Shown here one piece after another: positions 25,637 through 33,712 of a stretch of DNA of 39,426 nucleotides. Location of the stretch: positions 1 to 39,426 of the forward strand of contig CAZYOQ010000010.1 in NCBI GenBank assembly GCA_964649145.1, in the 5' to 3' direction. The stretch's first letter is position 1. Each line of letters opens with the position of its first letter. The notes under the pieces are model-generated. The model worked only from the letters and a program-made list of their open reading frames with translations. It had not been told where the DNA came from and searched no databases. The stretch comes from MGBC163016 sp964649145. GTDB taxonomy: Bacteria > Actinomycetota > Coriobacteriia > Coriobacteriales > Eggerthellaceae. The position numbers were made by a program, and so were the translations under genes.

Positions 25637-25764
25637 CTTACGCCACTCTAAGCGCAACCCCAGGGCAGTTTACGCCACTCTAAGCGAAACCCCAAAACAA
25701 CTTACGCCACTCTAAGCGCAACCCTAGATGAGCTCACGGCACTCTAGACGAAACTCAAAAACCA
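25637..25764. repeat. Four 32-bp tandem repeats (24-bp core plus 8-bp variable)
   Basis: TTACGCCACTCTAAGC begins at 25638, 25670 and 25702, an exact period of 32; a fourth, degraded copy (TCACGGCACTCTAGACG) begins at 25734. In each unit the first 24 bases are conserved and the last 8 differ. Each core can fold a 4-5-bp hairpin (CTTA/TAAG). The array lies between the LCP gene stop and the NifU-like gene start. Period 32 is not a multiple of three, so it is not coding. Confidence 0.8.
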
Positions 25765-25766
25765 CG

Positions 25767-27188
25767 CTAAGCCCAGTCTGTTCCAATAATCACGATGATA
25801 TCGGCCGAAGAGGAATAGTAGTCGCCGCCTTCAACCGCACGCCCAGCCCCAATATCGCCAATCACAGAAACGGCCTCTTCTTCTGATCCGGTATCTGTGA
25901 ACACCACTAAAGTTTCAGGGTAGGTGGTATTGTCGTTTGTGTTTCCAACCTTTTTTACGGTATAGCCATTATTTTCAAGAATTGCGCCCAAAGCAGCTGC
26001 GGCTCCATCAATTCCCGCGCCGTTTCTTACCTCTACCGAAATATCCGAATTCGCCTTCGAGGACTCGCCCGCATCTTCTTCACTGGCATCTTGACCTTGC
26101 GTAAAAGTGGCTAAGAACGCCTTAAGTTCAGTGGAATTGCAGGTATATACAACCTCACCTGCGTCATCTTTGCTTGCAGAACAAGGCAGCGTTGCATTGT
26201 AGAAAGTAATAGAGTCAAAGGGCTGGAAATTGTCTGCGAAAGACAGTATGTCAGAAGATTTCCAGTCGGTATCAAGGTAATTCGCTGCATCGCTTACAAC
26301 AGAGGCAAGTTCTATCTGGTTCGACGAATCTAGCACCCGCGACATCAAAGCCTCCATAAATAAGGCACGATTCTGGGCTGTGGCCTCAAAACCACCAAGA
26401 AGATTAGTAGAACGAACCATCTCTAGAGCACTTGTAGAATCAAGCGAATTGTGTCCTGCCCTTATAACCTTAGCTCCAACAATAGGGTCGTCTATCTCTT
26501 GTGGGATATCCACATCTACTCCACCAACAGCATCAACTAACGATTCCAGCATTTTGAAGTTGGTAACGCCAATATGGCTAATGCTTACACCTGCAAAAGT
26601 AGAAATAGAGTCCAAAAGCCCTGCGTAGTCGCTATTTTCCATCAACTGCGAGATCTCGGTCTCATTGCCGCTGGAATCCTTCATATACATGTGAGAAGGA
26701 ATTGAAACAAAGCCTATGCTTTTTGCGGCCTCGTCTACGCGAACGAGCATACAGGCTTCGTCTTGCGCGGTCGAATACGAATATGTTGGGTTTTTGAGAT
26801 CGGCCAAACAAAGCATGTAGAAAGGCTGGCCTGATTCCGCTGAAACCAAAGCGTTAGACACGCTAGAATCGTCCATGGCAAGCTTGGAATCGGTTGTTCT
26901 TATGAAGACCTGAACACCAACAAGCACGGCGATTATTATCGCTGCAAGAATAACAATTGCAGCAATCACCCAGTTTCTGATTCGGCTCTTCTTCTTTGAG
27001 TCTTCTATGATCGAAGTGCGGTTGCGCCGTCTAGAATACATGCGCGCGCTTTCGCGCGAATGAGCAGCTGGCCCTGGTTCAAGCTGAACGTAGCTTTGTT
27101 GGACGCGCCGACTCTTTGAATCCCGAATACGTGCATGCGCAATGTTTTCAGATACGTTATCTATCTGCCTTGCATGGCGAGCCGACAT
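25767..27188 (-). CDS. LCP (LytR-CpsA-Psr) family cell wall protein with LytR_C domain
   Basis: LCP proteins attach polymers to peptidoglycan on the outer face of the membrane. The 473-residue product has a basic cytoplasmic N-terminus, one transmembrane helix at about 70-95, an LCP-like domain (VDAVGGVDVDIPQEIDD, SALEMVRSTN) and a C-terminal LytR_C domain (VEVRNGAGIDGAAAALG). Some conserved arginines of the LCP site look changed, for instance SIPSHMYM where SIPRD is typical, so activity is uncertain. ATG at 27188 lies one base after the murA stop and is preferred to an ATG at 27212 inside murA. Confidence 0.85.
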   Translation of the reverse strand: MSARHARQIDNVSENIAHARIRDSKSRRVQQSYVQLEPGPAAHSRESARMYSRRRNRTSIIEDSKKKSRIRNWVIAAIVILAAIIIAVLVGVQVFIRTTDSKLAMDDSSVSNALVSAESGQPFYMLCLADLKNPTYSYSTAQDEACMLVRVDEAAKSIGFVSIPSHMYMKDSSGNETEISQLMENSDYAGLLDSISTFAGVSISHIGVTNFKMLESLVDAVGGVDVDIPQEIDDPIVGAKVIRAGHNSLDSTSALEMVRSTNLLGGFEATAQNRALFMEALMSRVLDSSNQIELASVVSDAANYLDTDWKSSDILSFADNFQPFDSITFYNATLPCSASKDDAGEVVYTCNSTELKAFLATFTQGQDASEEDAGESSKANSDISVEVRNGAGIDGAAAALGAILENNGYTVKKVGNTNDNTTYPETLVVFTDTGSEEEAVSVIGDIGAGRAVEGGDYYSSSADIIVIIGTDWA

Positions 27189-27189
27189 C

Positions 27190-28458
27190 TTAAACCTTGC
27201 ACCTCTCGACATCTGCGCCTAGCGCACGAAGCTTTTCGCAATAGCACTCATATCCCCTGTCGATATGCTGAACCTCATAAACCAAGGTTTGACCTTCAGC
27301 AACTATCCCAGCAAGCACAAGCGCCGCACCTGCTCGAAGGTCGGTAGAAGAAACAGGGGCACCTTGCAGGACATCTACACCCCGAATGATTGCGTGATGA
27401 TCTTCTATGGTGATATCTGCGCCCATGCGCATAAGTTCAGAGGCAAACATAAACCTGTTCTCAAACACGTTTTCAGTGACAAGTGAAATGCCGTCGGCCA
27501 ATGCGCAAAGAAGCATAAACTGAGCCTGAAGGTCGGTAGGAAAGCCTGGGTGCGGAAGTGTTTGAATATCGGTTGGGGAAAGCCTTCCTGTTCGGCTTAC
27601 GCGAATCCAGTCCTCGCCCGTTTCTACATTGCAGCCCATGGCTTCCAACTTCATAATGGCCATACGAAGAAAATCGGGGCTAACGCCATGAACGGTCAGA
27701 GGGCCTCCACTTAGTGCACCACCTGCAAGAAACGTCCCGGCCTCTACTCTATCGCCCACGGTTAGGTGTTCGCAAGGGTGCATTGATGAAAGACTCACGC
27801 CTTCAACTCTAAGCGTGCTTCCGCCCTGGCCTTCAACGTGCGCGCCCATGGAATTTAGCATGTCGCAAAGATCTGCAATCTCAGGTTCTCTGGCCGCGTT
27901 TTCTATAACGGTGGTGCCTTTAGCTACTACCGCTGCCATAAGCATGTTTTCGGTTGCGCCAACGCTTGGGAATTCTAGGCTTACGTTTGTTCCTTTAAGG
28001 CCGTTAGGAGTTGTGGCCACAAGAGTCCCATGATCTATCTCGAAATGAACCCCAAGAGCCTCTAGCCCTATAAGGTGCATGTCTATCTTTCTAGCCCCTA
28101 TCTGACACCCACCAGGCATAGCAACACGTGCTTGCCCAAAACGTCCAATCAAAGGACCTAAAACAGAAATACTAGCGCGCATTTTCGAGACAAGCTCATA
28201 GGGCGTCTCGCAGCTATCTACATCTGTGGTATCAATGTGAATGACATGGTCGATATGTTCGACCTTAGAGCCAAGCTTTCTCATTACCTCTGACATTATT
28301 GCGATGTCAGATATACGAGGTACATTGCGTATTGTGGAAGGACCTTGTCCAAGTAGAGATGCAGCCATCAGCTTTAGGGCAGAGTTCTTCGCGCCCGAGA
28401 CTGTTACATCTCCTGCCAGAACACCGTTACCTTTCACCTTTATGACTTCTCTAGACAT
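27190..28458 (-). CDS. murA: UDP-N-acetylglucosamine 1-carboxyvinyltransferase
   Basis: MurA starts peptidoglycan precursor synthesis by adding enolpyruvate from PEP to UDP-GlcNAc. The 422-residue product has the substrate block SGAKNSALKLMAAS (21-34) and the catalytic cysteine Cys118 in MPGGCQIGAR; this cysteine is the fosfomycin target, so sensitivity at the target is expected. The end, GYECYCEKLRALGADVER, is typical. ATG follows GGAGGCCT. The LCP gene starts one base after its stop, linking two envelope functions. Confidence 0.96.
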   Translation of the reverse strand: MSREVIKVKGNGVLAGDVTVSGAKNSALKLMAASLLGQGPSTIRNVPRISDIAIMSEVMRKLGSKVEHIDHVIHIDTTDVDSCETPYELVSKMRASISVLGPLIGRFGQARVAMPGGCQIGARKIDMHLIGLEALGVHFEIDHGTLVATTPNGLKGTNVSLEFPSVGATENMLMAAVVAKGTTVIENAAREPEIADLCDMLNSMGAHVEGQGGSTLRVEGVSLSSMHPCEHLTVGDRVEAGTFLAGGALSGGPLTVHGVSPDFLRMAIMKLEAMGCNVETGEDWIRVSRTGRLSPTDIQTLPHPGFPTDLQAQFMLLCALADGISLVTENVFENRFMFASELMRMGADITIEDHHAIIRGVDVLQGAPVSSTDLRAGAALVLAGIVAEGQTLVYEVQHIDRGYECYCEKLRALGADVERCKV

Positions 28459-28497
28459 AGGCCTCCGAATTCCGTTTGACCAAGCTACAAGTGCACA

Positions 28498-28526
28498 ACG
28501 AGGCTACGAATATCGCGCAGCCTCGT
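28498..28526 (-). terminator. Hairpin after tsf, weak terminator candidate
   Basis: An 8-bp perfect stem (28519-28526 with 28498-28505, 13-base loop) lies 22 bases after the tsf stop on the minus strand. No U run follows, so it may be a stabilising or rho-type structure rather than an intrinsic terminator. Confidence 0.35.
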
Positions 28527-28548
28527 CAATCTAGCTAAAAGGAAAGGA

Positions 28549-29409
28549 TTAGTCACCAAGTGCGCAGCGTATAAACCCTTCAATCTCGATCTTGCCGCCA
28601 AGATCCGTAGCGCATTGTTCAACGTATTGCTTAACGCTAAGATCGCCGTTCTTAACGAATGCCTGTTCGGCCAGGCATCTTTCTTTATAGAACTTCTCCA
28701 TGCGGCCTTGTGCGATCTTTTCCTGGATGTTTTCAGGCTTACCCGATTCTGCAGCCTGAGCTTTATAGATCTCAAGTTCGTGAGCCACAACATCATCAGG
28801 AACAGATTCGCGGGTTGGAGAAACCGGGTTTAGTGCTGCAACCTGCATTGCCACGTCGCGCCCGCACTTCTGGAAGCCCTCGGATGCTGGGTCGATTCCC
28901 TCAAGATTAAAGCTCACAAGAACGCCAATCTTGCCACCGGCATGAATGTAGCTTGTAACACCTGCAGCCTCAAGTGTTTCTACGCTGCTGATCTTGCAAT
29001 TCTCGCCCATCACATGAATGCAGTCGGTAAGAATTTCCTCAACGGTTTCACTACCTTCGGTGGCGCTCATGATGTTTTCAACTGTAACAGTAGAGCTTTC
29101 AAGCGCTGCACGGGCGATACGGGTAGCGTATGCATGGAACTTTTCATTGATGCCGACGAAGTCTGTCTCGCAGTTAAGCTCGATAACAGCACCCTTTGTG
29201 CAGGCATCGTTTAGAAGCGCCATAACTGTGCCCTCATTGGTAGCACGCCCAGCCTTCTTCTCGACAGCTGCAAGGCCGTGCTTGCGAAGAACATCAACTG
29301 CTTGATTCAAATCGCCATCGGCCTCTGTAAGCGCCTTCTTGCATTCCATCATGCCAGCGCCGGTCATCTCACGAAGCTCTTTGACCATGCTTGCGGTAAT
29401 CTCTGCCAT
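28549..29409 (-). CDS. tsf: Translation elongation factor Ts
   Basis: EF-Ts is the guanine nucleotide exchange factor for EF-Tu. The 286-residue product has the N-terminal UBA-like signature VKELREMTGAGMMECKKAL and the core GTVMALLNDACTKGAVIELN and CETDFVG. It is full length with both core subdomains and the C-terminal VKQYVEQCATDLGGKIEIEG. ATG follows AAGGAGGTTATAA. It lies 97 bases after rpsB in the standard rpsB-tsf order. Confidence 0.97.
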   Translation of the reverse strand: MAEITASMVKELREMTGAGMMECKKALTEADGDLNQAVDVLRKHGLAAVEKKAGRATNEGTVMALLNDACTKGAVIELNCETDFVGINEKFHAYATRIARAALESSTVTVENIMSATEGSETVEEILTDCIHVMGENCKISSVETLEAAGVTSYIHAGGKIGVLVSFNLEGIDPASEGFQKCGRDVAMQVAALNPVSPTRESVPDDVVAHELEIYKAQAAESGKPENIQEKIAQGRMEKFYKERCLAEQAFVKNGDLSVKQYVEQCATDLGGKIEIEGFIRCALGD

Positions 29410-29506
29410 TTATAACCTCCTTAAACCAGCATCTCGCCGGGATACAAATTACTTAATAGCCAAACTTTAAGCCAAACCCTAGACCTATTCGCCTTGGTTT
29501 TTAAGC

Positions 29507-30370
29507 TTATTCAGCGGCTTCTTTTGCCGCGTCTGCCTCGGGTGCAGCTGCGGAAGCGTCAGCTGTGGAAGCATCGGCTGTAGGCTCGGCCTTAGCTTCG
29601 TCTGCTTTTTCCGTTGCCGAAGGCTCTTCTGCATTCGCGTCAGAGTTTGCAGCGTTTAGCATTTCAGCTTCGGAAATAGCTGCGCCACTACCTGCAAGCA
29701 CAGCGTCTGCCATAAAGTTGGCTAGAAGCGTGACGCTACGGATAGCGTCATCGTTTGCAGGAATGCCGTAATCGACATCGTCTGGGTCGCAGTTGGTATC
29801 AAGCGTTCCCACAATCGGGATGTTTAAGCGGCGTGCCTCACGAACGGCAATCTCTTCGCGGCAAGTGTCAATGATAAACACCGCGTCGGGCACCTTCTTC
29901 ATATTACGAATGCCGTTTAAGTTAGCCTGAAGTTTGGCTAGTTCCTTGTGCTTTAGAATTTGCTCTTTTTTCGGAAGAAGAGCCATACGTCCATCGGCCT
30001 CTTGAGCCTCAAGGTCTTCCATGTATTTGACGCGGTCGCGGATGGTAACAAAGTTGGTAAGCATGCCGCCCAACCAACGGTTGTTCACATAAGGCATTCC
30101 GCAACGGTTGGCGGCATCAGCCACAACCTCTTGTGCCTGTTTCTTGGTTCCAACAAAAAGAACCGTCTTGCCTTGGGCAGCAAGACCCTTAATGAAAGAA
30201 TAGGTTTTGTCTAGTGCAATAAGCGTCTGCTTAAGATCGATGATATAGATGTCGCCTCGGCTGCCAAAGATATAAGGTTTCATCTTCGGGTTCCAACGGC
30301 GTGTTTGATGCCCGAAATGGGCGCCTGCCTCAAGAAGTGAACTGATGCTGACTTTGGTTGGTGCTACCAT
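29507..30370 (-). CDS. rpsB: Ribosomal protein S2 with acidic/Ala tail
   Basis: S2 is a small-subunit protein. Residues 1-225 carry the usual blocks ISSLLEAGAHFGHQTRRWNP, YIIDLKQTL, FVGTKKQAQ and NNRWLGGMLTNF. From about 235 to 287 there is a low-complexity tail rich in Ala, Glu, Asp, Ser and Thr, which is absent in compact S2 proteins. ATG at 30370 follows GGAGATGAGGT. The promoter with an extended -10 lies about 115 bases upstream, leaving an untranslated leader that could host S2 autoregulation. Confidence 0.97.
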   Translation of the reverse strand: MVAPTKVSISSLLEAGAHFGHQTRRWNPKMKPYIFGSRGDIYIIDLKQTLIALDKTYSFIKGLAAQGKTVLFVGTKKQAQEVVADAANRCGMPYVNNRWLGGMLTNFVTIRDRVKYMEDLEAQEADGRMALLPKKEQILKHKELAKLQANLNGIRNMKKVPDAVFIIDTCREEIAVREARRLNIPIVGTLDTNCDPDDVDYGIPANDDAIRSVTLLANFMADAVLAGSGAAISEAEMLNAANSDANAEEPSATEKADEAKAEPTADASTADASAAAPEADAAKEAAE

Positions 30371-30494
30371 ACCTCATCTCCATTCGTTGGTCTTCTGCCC
30401 TAAGTCATCCCTATAAACCGCAGCCTTTTTCACTTGGCCACTAGCGGTCTAGGTCGTCAGGGCATGTTTAATATAAAGCTTGAGAATTATATCA
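30371..30494 (-). promoter_or_regulatory. rpsB promoter and leader
   Basis: On the minus strand TGATATAAT (30486-30494) is an extended -10 just past the metG stop; no good -35 is visible, as is usual for extended -10 promoters. The leader of about 110 bases contains a small dyad (CTAG around 30441-30455) that could be part of an S2-responsive structure, but I cannot match it to a known leader family. Confidence 0.5.
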
Positions 30495-32537
30495 CTATTT
30501 ATATTGAGATGGATGCTTGCTGAAGAAATCGAAGCGTGCTGGAAGTTCGATAACTTTGTGAATGCCTGAATTCGCCTCTTGCTCTTGGCAAAGCTCAAGC
30601 AGGCTATCGAAAGCGCGATTCCACGAGAAGAACTCGCACGCATCGAAATTCATATACTCGCAAATTAGCTCGCAACCCGCAGGCGTTATCGGGTGCATGA
30701 TAAGAGCGCATATCCACAAAAGGTAGTAGCAATCCAAAAGCACCTGACGGCGCAATTGAAAAGCACCTTCATCCCCTACTTCTTGGGCATCTGAGGCTTC
30801 CTTGATACGGGACGCCCACTGCTTGTTGGAGAAGCGAATGAAATCGTCTGCCAGCTGCATGATCGTGTGGAATTCCGCCTTACGCATAAGGCTGTCATAT
30901 TCAACTAGCGTTTCCTTTGCGCGTTTGAGGACGTATTGACTTACATCTCCTACAGGCATACCCAAGTCAAAGTTGTTTTTCGACTCATATAAGCAGCTTC
31001 GGGCAAGCCTATTGAAAACATTAGTTAGCAAAGCCCCTTCTTTAAGCACCGGGTCTGAAACACGACTGTCGTTTCGCTGGTCTTCTGTTAGCTTCGGGTC
31101 GAAAGGCTTTGGCGCAAACGCAACAGATTTCTGGTCAAGCCCAAGTGCTAAGAAGTGGGCACGCAGCTGTTCTGGGGTGTAATGTTCAAGAAGGTCTTCG
31201 CCTGTTGGAGGCTTAGTGTCTCCTGAAGACGATGCCTTGGCCTTGCCGAACAACAAATGATAGTTGGCAATAAGCGTGGTTTGCTTAAGCGGAAGCGAGC
31301 CTTCCTTATTAAACACGCCACCGCTTCCCAGAGCATCCCAAAGCGCAGGTTGTGCGACACCGTAGAAATATAAGTTGTCTTGGCCGATGAATTGGAAGAC
31401 CTCTGAATCTTCTGCACACCAGAAATCCTGCCAGGTATCGCGGGCAAGCCCCAGTGCATCGTTTGCTGCAATCGTAAAAGAAATTGGAGCCCAAAGCGAT
31501 TCAGGCCAGCACCAAACTGTCAAGCCGCTAACGCCGTCAATTACAGGAGCTGCAACGCCCCATTCAATGTTTCCTGTAATACGAAAAGGAACCAGAGCTT
31601 TCGATGTTCTAAACCGAATTGCTGCCTTGCTGAGTATTTCTTTTGCCCTGTCGCGGTCGGCCACAGACGCAAATTCTATCTCGAAGCTAGCTTTGCCCTT
31701 CTCGGCTTGTCTATAAATGTGTTTCGGTAAGCTATCTTCCAGCTTTTTGTAGTCGTCATAGGCCTCGTTCTTAACAAAGATTATGGCAGGGCCTAGAAAC
31801 TCGCCTATAGTTTGCGAAACGATCTTTCGAACGTTAGTATCACGCTCCAAGTTACTTAGATATTCCTTTAAGAACCCAGAGAAGTTTTCAAGGTCGAAAT
31901 ACCAGTTGTTTACAGGCCTCATCTGCGGACTTGTGCCAGTAATGGTGGAAATGGGCATTAGAAGATCACTTGGGCTGTATTGATGACCCAAACTGCATTC
32001 ATCGGCATATGCGAAATCGGCTTTGCAGCCCTGAACAGGACAACATTTGCCAATTACCTGCCGGCCGTTTAAATAAGTATTTGCCGAAGTATCAAAAAAT
32101 TGCATCGTCGAATCTAATTTAAGGTGCCCTTGCCTGTAAAGAGCTTCGATGAAAGCATTTGAGACCTCTTGATGAACTTCGCCCGAATGGCCTATTCCAG
32201 AACCTTCGAAAATGTCGAGGCTTACATTGAAAGCCTTAAGCGTGGCTGCCTGCTTTTCATGGTTGGCTTCGACATAGTCAGAAATGCTGCCCTTAAAACC
32301 ATCGTTTTCGACAGCCTTGCGGTAGCCCTCGTTTATAGGGGAACCAAAACAATCGGTTCCACAAACGAAGCGAACGTTTTCACTACCAAGCCTATCACGA
32401 AGAAAGCGCGCAAAAGCATCTGCGGGAATGAACACGCCGCCGATATGGCCAAAATGCAGAGGTTTATTGCCGTAAGGCATGCCGGCGGTCACAACAGCAC
32501 GGCGCGGCCACTTGGCCTTCCACTCAATTTCTGACAT
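30495..32537 (-). CDS. metG: Methionyl-tRNA synthetase-like class I ligase, divergent
   Basis: The 680-residue protein has the MetRS layout: TAGMPYGNKPLHFGHIGG with the HIGH motif at about 28-34, a zinc knuckle (GKCCPVQGC, then ECSLGHQYSP), TGTSPQMR, and an anticodon-binding helical domain. It differs from textbook MetRS in three points: CGTDCFGSPI replaces CGTDEHGTPI, about 65 extra residues lie near 252-318, and the KMSKS loop is replaced by GKAKASSSGD (431-440). Charging may therefore differ, or another MetRS may exist in the genome. The ATG touches the sppA stop directly, so it is the last gene of the fsa-rho-sppA-metG operon. Confidence 0.75.
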   Translation of the reverse strand: MSEIEWKAKWPRRAVVTAGMPYGNKPLHFGHIGGVFIPADAFARFLRDRLGSENVRFVCGTDCFGSPINEGYRKAVENDGFKGSISDYVEANHEKQAATLKAFNVSLDIFEGSGIGHSGEVHQEVSNAFIEALYRQGHLKLDSTMQFFDTSANTYLNGRQVIGKCCPVQGCKADFAYADECSLGHQYSPSDLLMPISTITGTSPQMRPVNNWYFDLENFSGFLKEYLSNLERDTNVRKIVSQTIGEFLGPAIIFVKNEAYDDYKKLEDSLPKHIYRQAEKGKASFEIEFASVADRDRAKEILSKAAIRFRTSKALVPFRITGNIEWGVAAPVIDGVSGLTVWCWPESLWAPISFTIAANDALGLARDTWQDFWCAEDSEVFQFIGQDNLYFYGVAQPALWDALGSGGVFNKEGSLPLKQTTLIANYHLLFGKAKASSSGDTKPPTGEDLLEHYTPEQLRAHFLALGLDQKSVAFAPKPFDPKLTEDQRNDSRVSDPVLKEGALLTNVFNRLARSCLYESKNNFDLGMPVGDVSQYVLKRAKETLVEYDSLMRKAEFHTIMQLADDFIRFSNKQWASRIKEASDAQEVGDEGAFQLRRQVLLDCYYLLWICALIMHPITPAGCELICEYMNFDACEFFSWNRAFDSLLELCQEQEANSGIHKVIELPARFDFFSKHPSQYK

Positions 32538-33680
32538 CTACTTGGACTCCCCTATATTGACGCCACCGCTTTCTTGTGCCTTAGAAGTGCCTTCATCTGA
32601 TTCTTCTTCGCCTAGAAGATCCAAGATAGAAGTGATATCTGGGGTAGTGCTCAATGAAAGCGGAACCGATTCAAGAGCTGTGTCGTACCCACCAAGCTCT
32701 GAGGCCTTCGATACTGCGTCATCCAAATACCCCACCTCGTCAACTAGGCCGTTTTTGGAAGCATCCTCGCCTGTATAGGTAAGACCATTTGCAAGCTTTG
32801 AGACTTCGTCTTCAGTCATGTTCCTACCAGAGGCAACAGTGGCTATGAAGTCGGCATTGATGGAGTCGACCATATCCTGGTACCACTGCCTCTCAGATTC
32901 GGTCAGGGCGCGATTGCCATATGTTGAATCCTTCGATTCTGTGGATGTGATGTTGTCGATATCTATGCCAAGCTTTTCATATAGACCAGATAAATTGGTT
33001 ACCTGCATGGCAACGCCTATGGACCCAACAGCAGACGTCTTTGCCGCAAAAATGTAGTCAGACTGCGAGGCTATCTCGTATGCCGCGCTTGCGCATGTTG
33101 CCGCGCAGGAAACTACTATAGGCTTTTCGAAATCGGAGACGTATTTTGCCATCTCCTCACCTGCTGTAGCAGTGCCACCGCCAGAATTAACCCTCAAGAC
33201 CACAGCCTTTATATCGTCTCGCGACTGAGCCTGGTCAAGCAAGCTTTTTAACCCTGAAGGAGAACACGAAGTGTCGTCGTATTGGATAGAACCGCCAAGC
33301 GAGATGACTGCCACCTTAGGCTCTAGATCAAGCGTCTCTGAACTAGAGACAAGCCCTAACGACTGTGTAATGCCGCCAATTGTTGCCGTGCAAGAAATAG
33401 CCGAAATGCACAAGATAACGCAAAGGATAGTTGCAGCAATTAAAGCTACAGTTCGCGCCCTATTCTTAGGCGCATTCACCGTCAAGACTGTTTGCTGAGG
33501 AAACGGCTGCGCGTTTTGGTTTGAGGTGACTGAGCTAGGTGCGCTCGAGTTAGGTGCACTTGAGTTAGGTGCACTTGAAGCACTTTGTATCGAATCTGTC
33601 GCTTGTGCGCCTAAAGCGCCTGGGTTTGATTGCGTACCGGGCGCGCTTTGAGGTAGGTTATTTCTATCTGTTTCATGCAT
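32538..33680 (-). CDS. sppA: Signal peptide peptidase SppA-like (S49 family)
   Basis: SppA degrades released signal peptides in the membrane. The 380-residue product (numbered here from the chosen ATG) has a low-complexity N-terminus with a threefold SSAPN repeat, one transmembrane helix at about 75-100 and one S49 domain. Numbering from the alternative TTG start, Ser202 in CASAAYEIA (usually ASGGY) and Lys254 in TESKDSTYG fit the Ser-Lys dyad, and GSIGVAMQ is conserved. The ATG at 33680 is chosen over a TTG at 33692 because GGACGAG lies in front of it. Its stop adjoins the metG ATG. Confidence 0.9.
   Translation of the reverse strand: MHETDRNNLPQSAPGTQSNPGALGAQATDSIQSASSAPNSSAPNSSAPSSVTSNQNAQPFPQQTVLTVNAPKNRARTVALIAATILCVILCISAISCTATIGGITQSLGLVSSSETLDLEPKVAVISLGGSIQYDDTSCSPSGLKSLLDQAQSRDDIKAVVLRVNSGGGTATAGEEMAKYVSDFEKPIVVSCAATCASAAYEIASQSDYIFAAKTSAVGSIGVAMQVTNLSGLYEKLGIDIDNITSTESKDSTYGNRALTESERQWYQDMVDSINADFIATVASGRNMTEDEVSKLANGLTYTGEDASKNGLVDEVGYLDDAVSKASELGGYDTALESVPLSLSTTPDITSILDLLGEEESDEGTSKAQESGGVNIGESK
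33532..33576. repeat. Three 15-bp tandem repeats in sppA
   Basis: Three copies of a 15-bp unit (33532-33546, 33547-33561, 33562-33576; the last two identical) encode a repeated five-residue Ser-Ala-Pro-Asn motif in the cytoplasmic N-terminus. The near-identity at DNA level suggests recent expansion. Confidence 0.8.
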
Positions 33681-33712
33681 GTTCTCGTCCAATGTGGTTG
33701 AAACGGTGAAAT

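Noticed and set aside
25637..25764. CRISPR array
   Set aside because: The variable parts are only 8 bases, there are four units, and no cas genes are nearby.
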